A DNA stretch of 41,995 nucleotides from assembly GCA_964638005.1 (NCBI GenBank), contig CAZWXS010000018.1, positions 1 through 41,995 of the forward strand, read 5' to 3'. The notes under the pieces were generated by a model, which had not been told where the DNA came from, ran no database searches, and worked only from the letters and a program-made list of their open reading frames with translations. Below are positions 16,129-25,204 of this stretch, piece by piece. The position numbers were made by a program, and so were the translations under genes. This DNA comes from JAAYYM01 sp964638005. GTDB taxonomy: Bacteria > Bacillota > Clostridia > Lachnospirales > Lachnospiraceae. Within the stretch, counting starts at the first letter, position 1. The number at the start of each line of letters is the position of its first letter.

Positions 16129-16824
16129 ATGAAAAGAGTATTACTGAAATTAAGCGGTGAGGCACTTGCGGGAGACAAGAAGACCGGATTTGATGAGCCG
16201 ACCATACGAGGTGTCGCTTTACAGGTCAAAGAGCTTGTAGAGGACGGAATTCAGATTGGTATCGTCATCGGCGGAGGTAACTTCTGGCGTGGACGTACAA
16301 GCGAGAACATCGATCGTACGAAGGCGGATCAGATCGGAATGTTGGCAACCATCATGAATTGTATCTATGTATCTGAGATATTCAGATCGGTTGGAATGAT
16401 GACTTCTGTATTGACACCGTTTGAGTGTGGTTCTTTTACAAAGTTATTTTCAAAGGATCGTGCAAATAAGTATTTTGCGAAAGGAATGGTGGTTTTCTTT
16501 GCCGGAGGAACCGGACATCCCTATTTCTCTACGGATACGGGAGTTGTACTGCGCGCAGTCGAGGTGGACGCAGAGGCTATCCTCTTAGCCAAGGCTGTTG
16601 ACGGAGTTTATGATTCGGATCCGCGTATGAATCCGGATGCCAAGAAGTATGATGAAGTTACGATCAATGAAGTGATCGACCGCAAATTACAGGTGGTAGA
16701 TCTGACAGCGTCCATTTTGGCAATGGAAAACAAGATGCCGATGCTGGTATTCGGATTGAATGAGGAAAATAGCATTGTCAATACCATAAAGGGCAAATTC
16801 AACGGAACTAAGGTTACGGTGTAG
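16129..16824 (+). CDS. pyrH: UMP kinase (uridylate kinase)
   Basis: 231 residues, normal for the bacterial hexameric UMP kinase of the amino acid kinase fold. Motifs are KLSGEALAG (N-terminal phosphate loop), IVIGGGNFWRG, and the C-terminal nucleotide region VDGVYDSDPRMNPDA. It converts UMP to UDP with ATP. It is followed 12 bases later by frr, the usual bacterial pairing. Confidence 0.97.
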   Translation: MKRVLLKLSGEALAGDKKTGFDEPTIRGVALQVKELVEDGIQIGIVIGGGNFWRGRTSENIDRTKADQIGMLATIMNCIYVSEIFRSVGMMTSVLTPFECGSFTKLFSKDRANKYFAKGMVVFFAGGTGHPYFSTDTGVVLRAVEVDAEAILLAKAVDGVYDSDPRMNPDAKKYDEVTINEVIDRKLQVVDLTASILAMENKMPMLVFGLNEENSIVNTIKGKFNGTKVTV

Positions 16825-16835
16825 GAGGATGAATT

Positions 16836-17387
16836 ATGAATGAGAGATTACAGGCATATGAATCGAAGATGCAGAAGGCATATGACAATCTGATTTCGGA
16901 ATTTGCGACCATCAGAGCAGGGCGTGCAAATCCGCATGTATTGGATAAGATTAGGGTGGACTATTACGGAACCCCGACACCGATTCAGCAGGTGAGCAAT
17001 GTATCTGTTCCGGAGCCGCGTCTGATACAGATTGCACCGTGGGAGAAGAGTCTGCTGAAGGAAATCGAAAGGGCGATTCTGACTTCGGATATCGGTATCA
17101 ATCCGACGAATGACGGACAGACGATTCGTCTGGTATTTCCGGAGTTGACAGAGGAACGCAGAAAAGAACTGGTTAAGGATGTCAAGAAGAAAGGCGAAGC
17201 CAACAAGATTGCAATCAGAAATGCAAGACGCGACGGTAATGAAGCCTTTAAGAAGTTAGGTAAGGAAGATGTATCAGAAGATGAGATTAAGGATCTGGAA
17301 GATGCACTTCAGAAGCTGACAGATAAATACATCAAAGACATTGATAAGCTGGTTGAAGAAAAATCAGAAGATATCTTAAAGGTTTGA
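16836..17387 (+). CDS. frr: Ribosome recycling factor
   Basis: 183 residues, close to the family's usual 185. The pattern TIRAGRANPHVLDKIRVDYYGTPTPIQQVSNV is diagnostic, as is the C-terminal helical part (EERRKELVKDVKKKGE, then RNARRD). It splits post-termination ribosomes together with EF-G. AGGAGG sits just before the ATG. A terminator-like hairpin follows. Confidence 0.97.
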   Translation: MNERLQAYESKMQKAYDNLISEFATIRAGRANPHVLDKIRVDYYGTPTPIQQVSNVSVPEPRLIQIAPWEKSLLKEIERAILTSDIGINPTNDGQTIRLVFPELTEERRKELVKDVKKKGEANKIAIRNARRDGNEAFKKLGKEDVSEDEIKDLEDALQKLTDKYIKDIDKLVEEKSEDILKV

Positions 17388-17405
17388 TGAAAACGAAGTG
17401 AATAT

Positions 17406-17448
17406 CGGGGGACATGACACTATCCAAGGTCGTGTCCTCCCGTTTTTT
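17406..17448 (+). terminator. Intrinsic terminator or attenuator between frr and uppS
   Basis: A strong 13-bp stem with one bulge (CGGGGGACATGAC with GTCGTGTCCTCCCG) and a TTTTTT tail at 17443-17448. The uppS ribosome site begins immediately after the T-run. No separate uppS promoter is evident, so it may act as a partial terminator. Confidence 0.85.
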
Positions 17449-17462
17449 AAGGAGTGGAGTCT

Positions 17463-18167
17463 ATGAATGTTCCGAATCATATAGCGATTATCTTGGACGG
17501 CAACGGCAGATGGGCCAAGAGCAAAGGGATGCCCAGAAATTACGGTCATGCACAGGGAAGCAAGAATGTTGAAATGATATGTGAAGAGGCATATAAGATG
17601 GGCGTGAATTATCTGACCGTATATGCATTTTCGACCGAGAACTGGTCACGTCCGCAGGAAGAGGTGGATGCGCTCATGAAGCTGCTGCGGAATTATATGA
17701 AGACCTGTCTGAAAACGGCTGAAAAGAACCGTATGTGTGTCAAAGTGCTGGGAGATAAGAGTGGATTGGACGAGGATATTCAATCACGTATCGCAGAACT
17801 TGAGGAGGCAACCAAAGAAAACGACGGACTTCATTTTCAGATTGCGCTGAATTACGGAAGCAAGGACGAAATGATGAGGGCGATGAACCACTTGCTGGAA
17901 GATCGGGAATCAGGTAAGATAGAGAAAGCTCCGGTAACGGAAGAATTATTTGAGCGGTATCTGGATACAGCAGGGATACCGGATCCGGATTTACTCATAC
18001 GAACGAGCGGAGAGCAGAGGATATCGAACTTTTTGCTGTGGCAGCTAGCCTATGCAGAGTTCTATTTTGCCGAGGTTCACTGGCCCGACTTTTCAAAAGA
18101 AGAACTAATTAAAGCGATAGAGGTATATAATAGTAGGGACAGAAGATATGGTGCTGTGAAGGAATAA
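17463..18167 (+). CDS. uppS: Undecaprenyl diphosphate synthase (cis-prenyltransferase)
   Basis: 234 residues from ATG 17463, chosen because AAGGAG is 8 bases upstream (a GTG at 17454 falls inside that site). Motifs are NHIAIILDGNGRWAKSKG (diphosphate-binding Asp), LTVYAFSTENWSRP, and the C-terminal DLLIRTSGEQRISNFLLWQLAYAE. It extends farnesyl diphosphate with eight isoprene units to make the lipid carrier for peptidoglycan and other wall polymers. It works with dxr and ispG in the same cluster, which supply the isoprene units. Confidence 0.97.
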   Translation: MNVPNHIAIILDGNGRWAKSKGMPRNYGHAQGSKNVEMICEEAYKMGVNYLTVYAFSTENWSRPQEEVDALMKLLRNYMKTCLKTAEKNRMCVKVLGDKSGLDEDIQSRIAELEEATKENDGLHFQIALNYGSKDEMMRAMNHLLEDRESGKIEKAPVTEELFERYLDTAGIPDPDLLIRTSGEQRISNFLLWQLAYAEFYFAEVHWPDFSKEELIKAIEVYNSRDRRYGAVKE

Positions 18168-18192
18168 CGGACACAGGAGAGGAGTTGCAGGT

Positions 18193-19020
18193 ATGTTTGT
18201 AACAAGACTGATCAGTGGTATTGTAATTGTCATATTGGCATTGGGCTTTACAATCGTGGGCGGATATCCGCTGGCGCTGGTATTATGTGTGGTTTCAACC
18301 ATCGGCCTGTTCGAATTTTACAGGGCGACAGGAGTCTATCAGCCGGAGCATAAGATCAATGCGCTTGAGGTGTTAGGAGTTCTCGGGATGCTGGCGTATT
18401 ATGTGCTGATGATGTCGCCTGTAGCAGAACAATACCTGTTGCTTACGATGATCACGATATTGATCATGCTGATGTTCGTATATGTGTTCTCATTTCCGAA
18501 GCATACTGCGGGAGAGGTAATGGCCGCATTTTTCGGAATCGTATATGTACCGGTGATGCTGTCCTTCATATATCTGACCAGAGCATTGCCTCATGGGAAT
18601 TATGTTGTATGGCTGATTTTCATCAGTTCATGGATCAATGATACGTGTGCATACTGCACGGGTATGCTGATCGGAAAACATAAGCTGGCACCGAAACTCA
18701 GTCCGAAGAAGTCTGTTGAGGGCTCGGTAGGAGGAGTGATCGGAGCGGCAATCGTAGCGGGACTCTTTGCCTATTTTGTGGTTGAGGGGGCTGTGGAGAA
18801 TCAGGTTGTAACATGGATATTTGTCGTGATTGGTGCAGTCGGTGCAGTCGTGGCACAGATCGGGGATTTGGCAGCATCAGCAATCAAGAGAAATTATGAT
18901 TTGAAGGATTACGGAAGGATCATACCGGGACACGGTGGTATATTAGACCGTTTTGACAGTGTTATCTTTACTGCACCGATGATTTATTTTTTGGCGGTCA
19001 TTATGCTCAGTGTGAAGTAA
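18193..19020 (+). CDS. cdsA: Phosphatidate cytidylyltransferase (CDP-diglyceride synthase)
   Basis: 275 residues with about eight membrane helices. The C-terminal family signature is clear: GDLAASAIKRNYDLKDYG followed by IPGHGGILDRFDS, and upstream SWINDTCAYCTGMLIGKH and SPKKSVEGSVGG. It makes CDP-diacylglycerol from phosphatidic acid and CTP, the branch point of phospholipid synthesis. It has GGAG upstream of ATG 18193 and lies between uppS and dxr as in most Firmicutes. Confidence 0.97.
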   Translation: MFVTRLISGIVIVILALGFTIVGGYPLALVLCVVSTIGLFEFYRATGVYQPEHKINALEVLGVLGMLAYYVLMMSPVAEQYLLLTMITILIMLMFVYVFSFPKHTAGEVMAAFFGIVYVPVMLSFIYLTRALPHGNYVVWLIFISSWINDTCAYCTGMLIGKHKLAPKLSPKKSVEGSVGGVIGAAIVAGLFAYFVVEGAVENQVVTWIFVVIGAVGAVVAQIGDLAASAIKRNYDLKDYGRIIPGHGGILDRFDSVIFTAPMIYFLAVIMLSVK

Positions 19021-19045
19021 TATCAGTATGAAGAAGGAATATACG

Positions 19046-20194
19046 ATGAAGAAGATTGCAATTTTAGGTTCTACCGGTTCCATTGGTACGCAGACCTTGG
19101 AAATTGTACGGGAAAATAAGGATATAGAAGTGGTTGCACTTGCAGCAGGCAGAAGTGTTGCGCTTATGGAACAGCAGATCAGAGAATTTTCACCAAAGGT
19201 GGCTGCGTTATGGGATGAAGAGGCAGCAGCCCAATTAAGACTCAAGGTAGCCGATCTGCCGGTAAAGATTTATTCAGGCATGGAAGGTATGCTTGCGATT
19301 GCGGTTCTTGAGGAAGTGGAGATTTTGGTGACGGCAATTGTCGGTATGATTGGAATTCGTCCTACAATTGCGGCGATAGAAGCGGGAAAAGACATTGCGC
19401 TGGCAAACAAGGAGACGCTTGTAACGGCAGGGCATATTATTATGCCGTTGGCAAAGAAGCACAAGGTATCCATACTTCCTGTTGATAGTGAGCATAGTGC
19501 CATCTTCCAATCTATGAATGGCGAAGACCGGGCTAAGGCTGAAAAGATATTGCTGACGGCTTCAGGCGGACCATTCAGAGGTAGGACTTATGAGGAACTG
19601 AAGTCTATGAAGGTGGAAGATGCGCTTAAACATCCGAACTGGTCCATGGGACAGAAGATTACGATTGATTCGGCAACGCTTGTCAATAAAGGACTTGAGG
19701 TTATGGAGGCAAAGTGGCTTTTTGACATGGATCTGGATCAGATTCAGGTCGTAGTGCATCCGCAGAGCATCATTCACTCTATGGTGCAGTATGTCGATGG
19801 TGCCATTATGGCACAGCTCGGCATGCCGGATATGAAGCTGCCGATTTTATATGCATTATATTACCCGCATCGGATGCCGTTGGGAGAGAAACGTGTGGAT
19901 TTCTTCAAGCTGCAGACGATGACCTTTGAGGAGCCGGATACGAAGACTTTCCGTGGTCTGCAATTGGCATATGAAGCGGCAACGGCAGGCGGTTCTATGC
20001 CGACAGTATATAATGCGGCAAATGAAAAGGCAGTTGGATTGTTTCTGAAGCGTAAGATAGACTTTTTGACAATACCTGAGATGATAGAAGCAGCCATGGC
20101 AGAGCATAAGACAATCAATGATCCTACGGTTGACGAAATACTCGCTGCGGAAGCTGCAACTTATGAAATGATTGAGAGCAGGTGGCAGTTGTGA
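19046..20194 (+). CDS. dxr: 1-deoxy-D-xylulose 5-phosphate reductoisomerase
   Basis: Second enzyme of the MEP isoprenoid pathway: converts DXP to MEP with NADPH. The N-terminal NADPH fold reads ILGSTGSIGTQTLE; the substrate and metal region has NKETLVTAG, PVDSEHSAIFQ and ASGGPFR; later come HPNWSMGQKITIDSATLVNKGLE and PTVYNAANE. Start at ATG 19046 (382 residues) is preferred, since AGAAGGA lies upstream; ATG 19028 in the same frame is an alternative. The 3' end overlaps rseP. Confidence 0.97.
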   Translation: MKKIAILGSTGSIGTQTLEIVRENKDIEVVALAAGRSVALMEQQIREFSPKVAALWDEEAAAQLRLKVADLPVKIYSGMEGMLAIAVLEEVEILVTAIVGMIGIRPTIAAIEAGKDIALANKETLVTAGHIIMPLAKKHKVSILPVDSEHSAIFQSMNGEDRAKAEKILLTASGGPFRGRTYEELKSMKVEDALKHPNWSMGQKITIDSATLVNKGLEVMEAKWLFDMDLDQIQVVVHPQSIIHSMVQYVDGAIMAQLGMPDMKLPILYALYYPHRMPLGEKRVDFFKLQTMTFEEPDTKTFRGLQLAYEAATAGGSMPTVYNAANEKAVGLFLKRKIDFLTIPEMIEAAMAEHKTINDPTVDEILAAEAATYEMIESRWQL

Positions 20195-21234
20195 AAATAG
20201 TAGTAGCGATTTTATTATTTTGTGTGATTATTATCGTACATGAACTGGGACATTTCCTGTTGGCTAAGATGAATGGGATAGCAGTCAGGGAATTTTCCAT
20301 TGGATTTGGTCCTTCACTCCTCAGTTATACTAAGAACGGAACCAAATATGCATTGAATCTGATTCCGTTTGGCGGAGCTTGTATCTTTGACGATGAGGAT
20401 CCGGAGAATATCTCCGAAAGCAGTTTTTTAAATGCAAGTGTGTGGGCGAGGATTGCTGTGATTGCAGCGGGGCCTGTCTTTAATTTCATTCTTGCATTTA
20501 TCATGTCTCTTTTTCTGGTGGGGTCGCTTGGTTATGACCCGGCGGTGCTTGTAGAGATACAGAAGGGCTCTCCGGCAGAGGCGGCAGGACTGGAAGCAGG
20601 TGATGTCATTCTTAAGATGAATCATGAGAACATCAAATTGTATCGTGAGATTACGATGTACTCATTTCTGAATCAGAACAAACCTGTAGAACTGACTTAC
20701 GAACGTGATGGGCAGAAGTATCAGACGACGCTCACACAGCAGTATGATGAAGAGACGAAAAGATACTATTATGGTTTTCTCGGAAATACCAGCGGACGGT
20801 ATACGGATGGTACTCCGTTAGATGTGATCAAGTACAGCGTTTATGAAGTACGATTTTGGATTAAATCAACCATCAAGAGTCTGGGCATGTTGATACAGGG
20901 GCAGGTCAGCAAGGATAATGTCATGGGTCCGATCGGTATCACACAGATGGTGGGAGATGTATATGAGGATGCAGCTCCGGCCGGAATCTCTGCGATTGTG
21001 CTTTCCATGATGGATATCGCGATTTTGATTTCTGCGAATTTGGGTGTCATGAATCTGCTGCCGATACCGGCACTGGATGGCGGGCGTCTGATGTTCCTGA
21101 TCATAGAGGCTATCCGACGCAAGCCGATTGACAGAGAAAAGGAAGGCATGGTGCATTTTGTCGGATTTGCGCTACTGATGGTTTTGATGGTATTTATACT
21201 GTATAATGATATTATGAGGCTTTTTCAAAGGTAA
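20191..21234 (+). CDS. rseP: RIP metalloprotease RseP (site-2 protease)
   Basis: About 347 residues. The zinc site HELGHF is in the first membrane helix and the third metal ligand in NLLPIPALDGGRLMF near the end. A single PDZ domain (SPAEAAGLEAGDVILKMN) lies between. It cuts membrane-embedded proteins such as anti-sigma factors or signal-peptide remnants. The start is GTG 20191 or GTG 20182; an AGG-like site in GAGAGCAGG fits 20191 better. The start lies within the end of dxr, implying translational coupling. Confidence 0.94.
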   Translation: MKIVVAILLFCVIIIVHELGHFLLAKMNGIAVREFSIGFGPSLLSYTKNGTKYALNLIPFGGACIFDDEDPENISESSFLNASVWARIAVIAAGPVFNFILAFIMSLFLVGSLGYDPAVLVEIQKGSPAEAAGLEAGDVILKMNHENIKLYREITMYSFLNQNKPVELTYERDGQKYQTTLTQQYDEETKRYYYGFLGNTSGRYTDGTPLDVIKYSVYEVRFWIKSTIKSLGMLIQGQVSKDNVMGPIGITQMVGDVYEDAAPAGISAIVLSMMDIAILISANLGVMNLLPIPALDGGRLMFLIIEAIRRKPIDREKEGMVHFVGFALLMVLMVFILYNDIMRLFQR

Positions 21235-21273
21235 TTGTCCTTCAAACAGACTACTAAATAATGTAAATATGTA

Positions 21274-21302
21274 TTGACACAGAATATGAATTAGTATACT
21301 AT
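21274..21302 (+). promoter_or_regulatory. Strong sigma-A promoter of the kinase/Ig-protein unit
   Basis: TTGACA at 21274-21279, a 17-base spacer and TACTAT at 21297-21302 (alternatively TATACT at 21295 with a 15-base spacer). It lies about 70-100 bases upstream of the possible kinase starts and coincides with the left arm of a hairpin. Confidence 0.7.
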
Positions 21303-21327
21303 TATTGGTATCTAATTCATATTTTTT
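21283..21327 (+). terminator. AT-rich hairpin with T-tract after rseP, overlapping a promoter
   Basis: AATATGAATTAG (21283-21294) and CTAATTCATATT (21312-21323) are exact reverse complements. ATAC/GTAT can extend the stem with a bulged T. A TTTTTT run ends the structure. It would terminate rseP read-through, and its left arm contains the spacer of the next promoter. Confidence 0.65.
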
Positions 21328-21368
21328 ATTATTTTCGATTCGGCGATTCTGCCGAGAATTCTCTTAAA

Positions 21369-23060
21369 GTGATTGCATTTGGAAAGGAGGAACTGTCAGG
21401 AAAATTGTCTGTCATTGGTAAGATACTGGATGGACGTTATCAAATTGTGAGTGAGATAGGACGCGGTGCAAACGGCACTGTATATCTGGCTCTAGAACTG
21501 AATATCCATCGCAGATGGGCTGTTAAGGAAGTGAAGAAGCAAAGCCATGTGGAAGCGGAGATCCTGATGAGGATAGAGCATGCCGCATGTGTGAAGATTG
21601 CAGACTCGTTTACCGAGGACGGCAGAGATTACATTGTGAGCGAGTATATAGACGGAGAGACGATGGAGCAGATGGTACAGGAATGCCATCGGCAGGTGAA
21701 TGAGAAGCAGGTACTCTTGTGGGGGATGGAACTTGCGGAGATATTGATCTATCTGCATGGGTTATGTCCGGCTCTGATTCATCGTGATATCAAGCCCGGC
21801 AATTTGATGATCGATCGGGATGGACACATACGGCTAATCGATTTTGGAATTGCAATGGAAACAGGTCATGTGTGTGGGGAACAAAGGGCATATGGCTCTG
21901 TCGGGTTTGCTGCTCCGGAGCAGTATGGAGATCATTGTGGACGAGTGAAGGAGTCGATTGATGCGAGAGCGGATATCTATGCTTTTGGGAAGACTTTTCG
22001 CTATGTTATCAGGAGAGGAAAGGTCAGAGTCAGTGTCGGTATGAAGCTGATTCTTCTTAAGTGTACATATCATAAACGTATAAGACGCTTTCAAAGTGCG
22101 AGTCATCTATACGGGGTGTTGAAGCTGTTATATACAGTCAACTATCCGAATCGGACACAAATGAAGAGAAGAATATTATGCGTGACAGGAGTGACATTGC
22201 TTTTGTGTATGTCCGGTATATGGAACATAATACGGGTGCGGGAATCCATAGAGATGCGGGCTGCAACACAGATGCGGGAAATGCTCATGACAGAGATTCA
22301 GAAGCAGACAGGAGGAGTGAAAGATGTGCAGGCAGGAGCGGGTATGGAACTGCCGCCGCTTGATGCAGAAAGATTCTGGTCTGATTATGATGAATTGCGA
22401 GCATATATAGGGAGTACAGAAAAACAGTATCGGGAGGCAGAACCATCAGTACAAAAGTACGAAGGACTTTTGGAGCTGAGTCGGTTATATGCGGCCTTTT
22501 GGGAGGAAAGTGACGAAGCGGTCGAAGCGGCTATTGAATTGACGGAGACGGGACTGGAAGAACTGGATGACTGTTCCGGAATGTCGGGTGGCGGGAATTT
22601 GAATGCGACGGAATGCAAACGGCTGCAAGGGGAATATTGCAGGCAGCTGTTTATGCAGTACCGTATATCAGGACAACAAAAACTACAGGCACATATACCG
22701 GGAGCGTTGGAGGATATGACAGCTGCTGCAGGTTACGGAGAACGTGCATGTGAAATGTGGACAGACAATGAGGCGGAAAAGGCAGCACTGATCTGTGATT
22801 TGGGACGTGTCTATACACAGCTTGGATGTATACAGGAGGCATGTACATGTTATAAGCGGGGAATTGCAGAACTGGAGCCGGTGCCGGCAGAGCTTTATAT
22901 AGCATATCTGGAATTGATGGTGCCGGAAGAGGATTCTGATACGGAACAGTTAAGAAGGCTCTATGAACAAGCAATGGAAAAGAATGATGTGAGAGGAGAT
23001 GTTCGTTTTGAACGTATCCGACTACAAGTGGAAGATTTGATTAAGGAGGAAATGAATTGA
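21369..23060 (+). CDS. Transmembrane Ser/Thr protein kinase with extracellular helical domain
   Basis: About 563 residues. The kinase domain is complete: glycine loop IGRGANGTVYLA near 30, WAVKEVKK lysine near 53, IHRDIKPGN catalytic loop near 137, LIDFGIA near 157 and APEQYG near 184. A single membrane helix (ILCVTGVTLLLCMSGIW) is at about 268-285, then a roughly 270-residue outer part, mostly helical and TPR-like in its last 120 residues (AALICDLGRVYTQLGCIQEACTCYKRGI). The start is unclear: GTG 21369, CTG 21393 or TTG 21405, with AAAGGAGG at 21382-21389. It lacks PASTA repeats, so it is not PrkC. It is coupled to the secreted Ig-repeat protein. Confidence 0.88.
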   Translation: MIAFGKEELSGKLSVIGKILDGRYQIVSEIGRGANGTVYLALELNIHRRWAVKEVKKQSHVEAEILMRIEHAACVKIADSFTEDGRDYIVSEYIDGETMEQMVQECHRQVNEKQVLLWGMELAEILIYLHGLCPALIHRDIKPGNLMIDRDGHIRLIDFGIAMETGHVCGEQRAYGSVGFAAPEQYGDHCGRVKESIDARADIYAFGKTFRYVIRRGKVRVSVGMKLILLKCTYHKRIRRFQSASHLYGVLKLLYTVNYPNRTQMKRRILCVTGVTLLLCMSGIWNIIRVRESIEMRAATQMREMLMTEIQKQTGGVKDVQAGAGMELPPLDAERFWSDYDELRAYIGSTEKQYREAEPSVQKYEGLLELSRLYAAFWEESDEAVEAAIELTETGLEELDDCSGMSGGGNLNATECKRLQGEYCRQLFMQYRISGQQKLQAHIPGALEDMTAAAGYGERACEMWTDNEAEKAALICDLGRVYTQLGCIQEACTCYKRGIAELEPVPAELYIAYLELMVPEEDSDTEQLRRLYEQAMEKNDVRGDVRFERIRLQVEDLIKEEMN

Positions 23061-25204
23061 GAGGATATATGAAAGTAACGGCAATGGGAATCATGACGCT
23101 GTTCATGACAGTGACAGGAGTACAGGCAGTGGCAGCAGAAGAAGCAGTGACGACAAAAGTGACGACAGAAGAAGTGGTGACGGCAGAGGTGGAAATACCG
23201 ACTTTGCATATGAAGATATTAAAAGATGGGAATATCCCGGTGGAGGAACAGGGGGAAGTGATGATATACAGCAATCAGCCGCTTTGGTTTGAGCCGGTTG
23301 TGACGGAGGAAGCAGCACAGCTGATAAGATATGAATATGCAATTGTACCAAATGGAGAAGATGAAGTCGAAGAATGGGCCGAAATGGAGAGAACCGGTGT
23401 GCAAATTGATCTGCCGGAGGGATATTATCAGCTTCGGTTTCGAAGCATGATCGAGGAGGCAGGCATATTGGAAAGCGTACAGTATCGGGTCTGCTTTGAC
23501 AGGACGCCTCCGGAGCTTGCGCTATCCTCGGAACGGGAACTCGAGGTATGGCAGAAAGAGGATATCGTATGTGAAGTACGTGCAATGGATACCATGAGTG
23601 GCATGGCAGATATTTTGTGTCGATTGGGAAAGGCTGTTCTTTTGGAGCAGAGCGGATATGATACAAATGCAGGTGAGCCGATTGTGACTGCCTTTACATT
23701 GAGTGAAGAAACTCCTGCGGAAGGAAGTATATTTGAAGTGAGCATTCAGGATCGCGCAGGAAATGGTACGATATATCACGGAACATACTATCTGGATAAG
23801 ACAGCGCCGCGAATTGTGCTGAGTGGGGTTGCGGACGGACAGCTGCTGGCAGAGGCGGGCAATATGGACATTGCTGTAACAGAAGCAATCTATGAAGGTG
23901 CAGAGGTCATCATAGAGACAACGCGTCTGTATGAAGGAACGGCGCAGGTGGTTGAAGGAGCAGCATATCCGCTGACGGCACATGAAACCGGTGTGAACAG
24001 ACGGTATGACCGAGATGGTATCTATACGGTTTCGACATATGCGAGAGATCAGGCAGGCAATGTCAGCGATACGATGCGGGTGGTATTTCGCGTAGATGTG
24101 ACGGCTCCGCTGATTTCCCTGCATGGTCCTGAAGCGGACGGACTCTATTGCACGGAAAAGGAACTGCGCATTGAGATTGAAGAAGAGTTTTATCAGAGCA
24201 ATCAGGTATCAATCAGTGTGCGTCGCGAAGTGCCGGGAGGGAGTGCAGCGTATGTGATGGAACCCTGGTCTAATCATGCGAAGAAAACGAGTCTTACGCA
24301 TACATTCAGGGAGGATGGAATCTATCATGTCAGAGTGGAAGCAGTCGATGAAGCAGGGCATGCAGCCGAGGCGGGGAACATACGCTTTTTGATAGACAGA
24401 AATGCGCCGATTGTGGCGATTTCAGGTATTGCGGACTATGGCATTGCTTCCGGACAGCCTATCTTAAAGTTTCAGGCAAAGGAGTGCTTTTATGATATGG
24501 AGGCAGTTACAATTGCAGGTGTGCGGACGGATGCAGATGCAGTCGCAAGTGTTGTACAGCTGCCGCAATTTCAATGTGACAGTGAATTGTCGGAACTAGA
24601 GTATGCTGTGCCGCTGGAAGGAAAATATCATATCCGTATGAAGGCAAATGATGCGGTCGGCCATACAGATGAAGCAGAGCTTTTCTTTACCTATGACTGT
24701 ACACCGCCACAGATTGGGTATCTTGACACAATTGATCAAACTTATCAGGAGCAATTTTTGCTGCCGGAGGATTTCAGGAAGTATATAAAGGATCTTACTG
24801 GGGTTACATACAGAATTTATGTAAACCAAGAATTCTTTGATGAAAATCAAACAATTCGAGAGCCGGGGAAATACACGCTATCTGTTGAGGCTGTGGATGA
24901 GGCAGGGAACATGGCAGTGAAAACGGCAGAATTTATCATTCAGAGGGAAGAGATCAAGGAGGAACAGAAAACGGTGTCCATTCAGGAACAGAAAATGCCG
25001 CTTCATGACGGGACAAGCAAGAAGAACGTGTCACGAGCCTCGTTTGCGGAAGAAGCAGAGAACTCCATGGAACAGGAGAAAAAAATAACGGAAGAAAAAA
25101 ATAAAAAATGGATTATCAAAACATGCCTAATCTGTGGCGTTTTGGCAACGGCAGCCGCTGGTTTCGGGGCATTGCGCTATGTTGACAGAAAAAAGGGCAC
25201 ATGA
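23057..25204 (+). CDS. Cell-surface protein with five Ig-like repeats and a C-terminal anchor
   Basis: 715 residues. TTG 23057 is chosen as start, since AAGGAGG is 8 bases upstream; the gene overlaps the kinase stop by 4 bases. A signal peptide ends near residue 28 (VQAVAAEE). Five tandem segments of about 100 residues each begin with a D-x-T/N-x-P motif (DRTPP, DKTAP, DVTAP, DRNAP, DCTPP) near residues 147, 245, 345, 445 and 545, and several end in DQAGN/DEAGN/DEAGH, typical of bacterial Ig-like modules. A charged linker leads to a C-terminal membrane helix (TCLICGVLATAAAGFGALRY) and a short basic tail. It is probably a surface adhesin or sensor partner of the kinase. Confidence 0.85.
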   Translation: MRGYMKVTAMGIMTLFMTVTGVQAVAAEEAVTTKVTTEEVVTAEVEIPTLHMKILKDGNIPVEEQGEVMIYSNQPLWFEPVVTEEAAQLIRYEYAIVPNGEDEVEEWAEMERTGVQIDLPEGYYQLRFRSMIEEAGILESVQYRVCFDRTPPELALSSERELEVWQKEDIVCEVRAMDTMSGMADILCRLGKAVLLEQSGYDTNAGEPIVTAFTLSEETPAEGSIFEVSIQDRAGNGTIYHGTYYLDKTAPRIVLSGVADGQLLAEAGNMDIAVTEAIYEGAEVIIETTRLYEGTAQVVEGAAYPLTAHETGVNRRYDRDGIYTVSTYARDQAGNVSDTMRVVFRVDVTAPLISLHGPEADGLYCTEKELRIEIEEEFYQSNQVSISVRREVPGGSAAYVMEPWSNHAKKTSLTHTFREDGIYHVRVEAVDEAGHAAEAGNIRFLIDRNAPIVAISGIADYGIASGQPILKFQAKECFYDMEAVTIAGVRTDADAVASVVQLPQFQCDSELSELEYAVPLEGKYHIRMKANDAVGHTDEAELFFTYDCTPPQIGYLDTIDQTYQEQFLLPEDFRKYIKDLTGVTYRIYVNQEFFDENQTIREPGKYTLSVEAVDEAGNMAVKTAEFIIQREEIKEEQKTVSIQEQKMPLHDGTSKKNVSRASFAEEAENSMEQEKKITEEKNKKWIIKTCLICGVLATAAAGFGALRYVDRKKGT

